NCBI GenBank assembly: GCA_963969345.1
Contig: OZ017767.1
Location: forward strand, 7,592,739-7,656,738
Direction of reading: 5' to 3'
Source: Turbatrix aceti
Lineage: Eukaryota; Nematoda; Chromadorea; Rhabditida; Panagrolaimidae
Length of the DNA: 64,000 nt
The stretch's first letter is position 1, and each line of letters starts with the position of its first letter. This document shows, in pieces, positions 60,284-64,000 of the stretch. Below the pieces are notes generated by a model. That model was not told the DNA's origin. It saw nothing but the letters and a program-made list of their open reading frames with translations, and did no database searches. Position numbers and translations under genes: made by a program.

Positions 60284-62098
60284 TTAAGTCGGTTTTGATT
60301 TTCCGCGAGGTAAGTCATAATCAAAACGTTGAGAAAGGTTGTTATGAAAATCCACTCGATCAGGCCAAAGATCGGAATGTATGGATGAGTTTTTATCGAT
60401 ACAGACATACGGTACTTTTTGGTTTGTTACTTTTTCCAAAATCAAGCCGGTAATCGTCGTTGGACTGCTGAAAATATCGACTGATTATTTTTGAGATAAC
60501 CAATAAAAAATTAAACGCACCCTTTCTTTGCAAAGGAAACCACAAGCTCCAACATATCGGCTGCGTCCTTTTCGCCTTTGTTAATAAATCCGTAGGTGTC
60601 AAAAAACATGCCAGTTTGCGTAGTGTGTGGAGAACCTTCTGTGAGAGGGATGTTGTTTTTAGGAATAAGGTCAAGAAGGTAGAAGTACACCGAATTATTT
60701 GCTGCGGCTTTCATTTTGGCTTCACGTAGCGCTGGAATATTGAATTCAATGTCCGAGAAAAACTGAACATAAGCCTGGAATGTTTGATTGTGGCTGTAAT
60801 TAATTCTTTGCTGTAGGTAGAATTCGATCACTGAATCCGCATATTCTTTGCTTAGGTGCTGGATATCAAAAACTGCTGAGATGTATTCACGGAACTGATT
60901 TTCGGTAAAGTTCTGAGCGAGTGACAAAGGCATCGGATGGTATCTTCCTTCTATGACATTTTCAGGGCGACTAAATCTGATTGCTGAAATCTCGAGACTG
61001 TATTTTGCGATTTATCCGATATTTACCAAAAACTGCGTCTTCCTGGCTTGTAACGCCTATTAATTGATCTCGTTTTTTTGCTTTTTTGATAGCATCTTCT
61101 AAGGAACTTGAATTTGGAAAAAGTTCCGAACTGAAAACTGGATGCATCCAAATAAAGTTTGTACTGTCGGGAACAATGTCGTATGGGTAAACAGTGTTTA
61201 GTGCATTTGTGATTGATTGAGTGGAATGTTTTAAAGCACAGGACTTAGGATTGGCATTTTTATCACAACCCAAACGCTTTAGGACTTCCCAGGAAATTTC
61301 GATCGTTTTGTTTCCGTCGGCCCAGTTTGCCAACGCAGATCCACTCATAAGGATAGCTTTTTGGAAAAGATTGTCCGCGTGGGGAGTGATTGTGAGGTAG
61401 GAAGCCGAAACCGATCCCGCACTTTCTCCCCAAATAGTGACCTGATTAGGATCTCCGTTGAACGCACGGATGATGTTTTGGACAAATCGGAGGGCTTCGA
61501 TTTGGTCCCAGATGCCGACGTTGCCGGGAGCTTCCGGGGTGCTAGTTGAAAAGAAACCGAAGAATCCAAGGCGATAGTTGATTGTGACCACGACGACACC
61601 CTTAGGCACTAGTCGTTCAGCGATGCGTTTGTAACCAACTGTCCGGGTACTACCCGTTTGAAATGCGCCTCCATGAATGAACACCAAAACAGGGTAACCT
61701 TTGGGATCGGTGGAAGCAGATTTGGGTTTGACTATGTTTAGCACAAGGCATTCTTCAGGGTCTCTGTCACAGTCTTTTCCATGTTCCTTTGCTTTCAAAG
61801 TGTCATTCCACGGTACCTGAGGTTGAGGTTTCTGAAAAAAATTTATTCGTTGTATTTAAAAACACATGAGACACCTTACCTCAAGCCTTAGATTACCTGC
61901 CGGTTGCTTCGCGTACGGAATTCCGAGAAAAACTTCTGCTGATTCGTAATTAAATCCCTCAATTTTTCCATAAATTGTTTGGACAGTCGGGTTCGCGGAA
62001 TACAAATTTCGCATAAAAGTAATAGCCAGAACGCAACATACAAGCCAAAAAATAGGTTTTGTCTTTAGCTTTATGGCCTTACTGTATCGCGAAGGCAT
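60284..62098 (-). CDS. Type-B carboxylesterase (esterase 5), membrane-anchored
   Basis: Exons 62098-61880, 61831-61027, 60983-60521 and 60467-60284 give 556 residues. The start MPSRYSKAIKLKTK leads into a hydrophobic anchor (about 15-32); the ATG 27 bases upstream is less likely because the closest paralogue begins at the same place. Motifs: VFLGIPYAKQPAGNLRLE, HGGAF, Ser210 in GESAG, Glu337 in TSQED and His461 in GSPH, giving a complete triad with normal family spacing. It is nearly identical to esterase 4 over long stretches (for example FDIQHLSKEYA and RINYSHNQTFQAYVQFFSD), so the two arose by recent tandem duplication. Confidence 0.9.
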
Positions 62099-62437
62099 TT
62101 GATATATTTGTTGAACACAAAGCATGCGAGAAAAAAATGACGTGAAGTGAGAAATTTTTTCAATGATATTAACTTTATAGAATCTGGATATTATCGAAGA
62201 TGGTTATCTGGAAGTCTGTAGTCTAAAAACCGGTGAAATGACCTAGTTTGTTACTTTTGAAGATTTCAAAAAAAACTTTTCACGATGAAAAAAAATAAGT
62301 GGATTTTTATTGTTTTATCTATTTTGCGTTTCACAATAATCTACAGTATTTTTTTAAATCATTTTTTACAAATTTAAAGTTTGTTATTCATTTTTCTTCT
62401 TGTTGTTCATTTTGCTCCCGATCTTTTCTTTTCGTCT
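62099..62437. other. Spacer between esterases 5 and 6
   Basis: About 340 AT-rich bases; promoter of esterase 5 and 3' UTR of esterase 6 expected. No other feature is seen. Confidence 0.5.
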
Positions 62438-64000
62438 TTAAAGATCTGAATCATTTGATTTCCTGTAGTCGTTATTCTTTTTGCTCTTGATGTATCTCAC
62501 TTTTCCACTCGGAAGATCAAATCCGTATTCCTTCGCCAGTTTGTCGTAGAAAGCCAGGCGTTCTGGCCAGAGATCGGGTTCCACCGATGATACTTCGTCG
62601 ATGGTGATGAATGGGGTTTTTAGGAGGGAGACTTTTTGGGGTGATAGGCCGCTTGCCGTTGATGGGACCCTGAAAAAAAACAGTTGGGTGAATGAATATT
62701 TACTTATTTACTTTTTCCAAAAATTTACATACCCAGTTTTCGCGAACGAAGTAAACAAATCCAGCATATTTGCCTTGGCATGGAGGTAAGCGGTTCTCTG
62801 ACTGTCGTCGTAGGTGATCAGATTTTCGTCAAAAAGCATGTTGAGTTCCGAAAAGTGGGGCGCGCCTTCGAGATACGGGCTGAATTTTGGAGGAAATTGG
62901 AAGTGGTAGAAGTAGACAGGATGACCCGCTGCAGCTTTTGACCTGGCTTCCCGGATCACCGGAACGTTGAATTCATAATCTGAGAACAACTGGACGTAAG
63001 CCTGGAGCCATTGGTGTTTTGTGTACTGCGGAGCTTGATGACGGTAGAAATCCACGACCGATGAGATATACTCATTTTGCGGGACGAGGGGGTCTGTTTT
63101 GAGAATTCCGGTGATGAATTCTTTTAGCTGTTCTTCGGTGAACGTGCTGGCAGTCGCAGGAGACATTGGATGGTACTTTCCGACGTCGTATTTTGGAAGG
63201 AATTCGATGACTAAACGAAAACAAATATTTTTGAAAATGTTTCATAAAATTTTTTGCCATAAAATTTTCACCGTAAATTAAATCTCGTTTTTGCCAATTT
63301 GGACGATTTTTGGCACTTTGTAGTTAAAAAATGCGGCAAAAAACTACGAAAGCATACATTGATCGACGTGATTTTTTATGGAGAATTCAAAAAAAATATA
63401 AAAATATTAGGTTACAACATTAAAAAATGCAGAAAAAATAGTATTGTCACTGTAACCATTTTTTATGCAATTGTTGACATTTTTTAAACAGATAACCTTA
63501 TATTTTTTCGGATTGTCCATTAAAAATCACGCCGATCAATATTTACCCTAACATTTAAAATTTTGTCGATTTTTAGTTGCAGCGTGCAAAAATCGTCATA
63601 AACTTTGCCAAAATAAATATGTTGAATTTTGAATTTTACGGTCGTAAAAACTTCTAATTTAAATAAATACTTACCGAAAAATCCGTCTTCCTGACTTGTA
63701 ACACCCAAAAACTGAGGCCTGTTTTGTGCTTTCTGAATCGCGTCTTCAAAGTCAACAGCATTGGGAAACAGGTCCGTGTTAAAAAGAGGATTGAAAGAAG
63801 CCAGATTCAGGTCGTCAACTGTAATAATGTGTTGCACAAAAGTGGCAATGACTTTTCTGATGTCCTGAATGGGATGCTGCTTCACGCATTCCTTGATGCT
63901 CTCGGCTTCACCACATCCAAGTTCCTTCGCTATTTTCAGTGACGTATGAACTGTTCGGTTACCGCCACCCCAAATTGCACCTGCTGAACCGCTCATTTGT
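62438..64000 (-). CDS. Type-B carboxylesterase (esterase 6), 5' part outside the window
   Basis: Partial: exons 64000-63675 (its beginning lies beyond the window), 63210-62733 and 62669-62438. The first visible residues, QMSGSAGAIW, come just after the nucleophile in other members, so GESAG itself is off the edge. The acid Glu in TSQEDGFF and the His in GAPHFSELN are present. It ends in a Lys/Asn/Ser-rich tail (KSKKNNDYRKSNDSDL) longer than in the other five. Intron positions match, but the intron 63211-63674 is enlarged by a foldback element. Confidence 0.86.
63290..63612. repeat. Foldback element, copy 3 (in an intron of esterase 6)
   Basis: GGACGATTTTTGGCACTTTG near 63300 is mirrored by GTGCAAAAATCGTC near 63585. 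The inner TTGATCGACGTGATTTTT (63359) is mirrored by AAAAATCACGCCGATCAA near 63522. It matches copy 2 at 42375-42795 best. Confidence 0.8.

Noticed and set aside
1..64000. Bacterial-type features (CRISPR array, operator, insertion sequence, replication origin)
   Set aside because: The sequence is plainly eukaryotic, with spliced genes. No regularly spaced short repeats with unique spacers were seen.

Overview
The window is nuclear DNA from a nematode, probably a rhabditid-type (chromadorean) species that I cannot name. The grounds are three chemoreceptor-like seven-helix receptors of the nematode Str superfamily type, short pyrimidine-rich 3' splice sites (TTTTCAG, TTTTTAG), many small exons, a tandem array of type-B carboxylesterases and a PP1-like phosphatase with a lysine-rich tail. 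Non-coding DNA is very AT-rich and full of poly-T/A, while exons are GC-richer, so genes stand out well. All gene models were joined by hand, checking that reading phase is kept across every junction.

Layout. 1-5791: non-coding with repeats. 5792-8033 (+): proline-rich nuclear-type protein. 8665-10052 (-) and 11221-12037 (+): a divergent pair of helical proteins of unknown function. 14542-15919 (+): a protein with an N-terminal HTH-like segment and a poly-Asn run. 16110-43977 (-): four successive genes for helical-repeat proteins. All four begin with mitochondrial-type presequences, and the third resembles LRPPRC (pentatricopeptide-repeat type). The PP1-like phosphatase gene (17532-19324, +) lies antisense inside the last and largest intron of the fourth gene. 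43978-46143: intergenic DNA with a 1.13 kb foldback element. 46144-49579 (-): three Str-type receptors. 50003-64000 (-): six head-to-tail carboxylesterase genes, one with a frameshift and one running off the window.

How the genes work together. The mitochondrial helical-repeat block may be a local expansion of organelle RNA-binding factors, possibly co-transcribed in part because the same-strand gaps are 0.3-1.1 kb. The receptors and esterases are typical environment-facing, fast-duplicating nematode families.

The most unusual features are structural. A near-identical inverted copy of part of the LRPPRC-like gene lies just downstream of it and could make a long hairpin RNA. Three related foldback elements all sit in introns. 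A minisatellite family built on TTCGCGAAC recurs at six loci. Splice donors fall into two classes, AG|GTTGGT and non-AG|GTRAGT.
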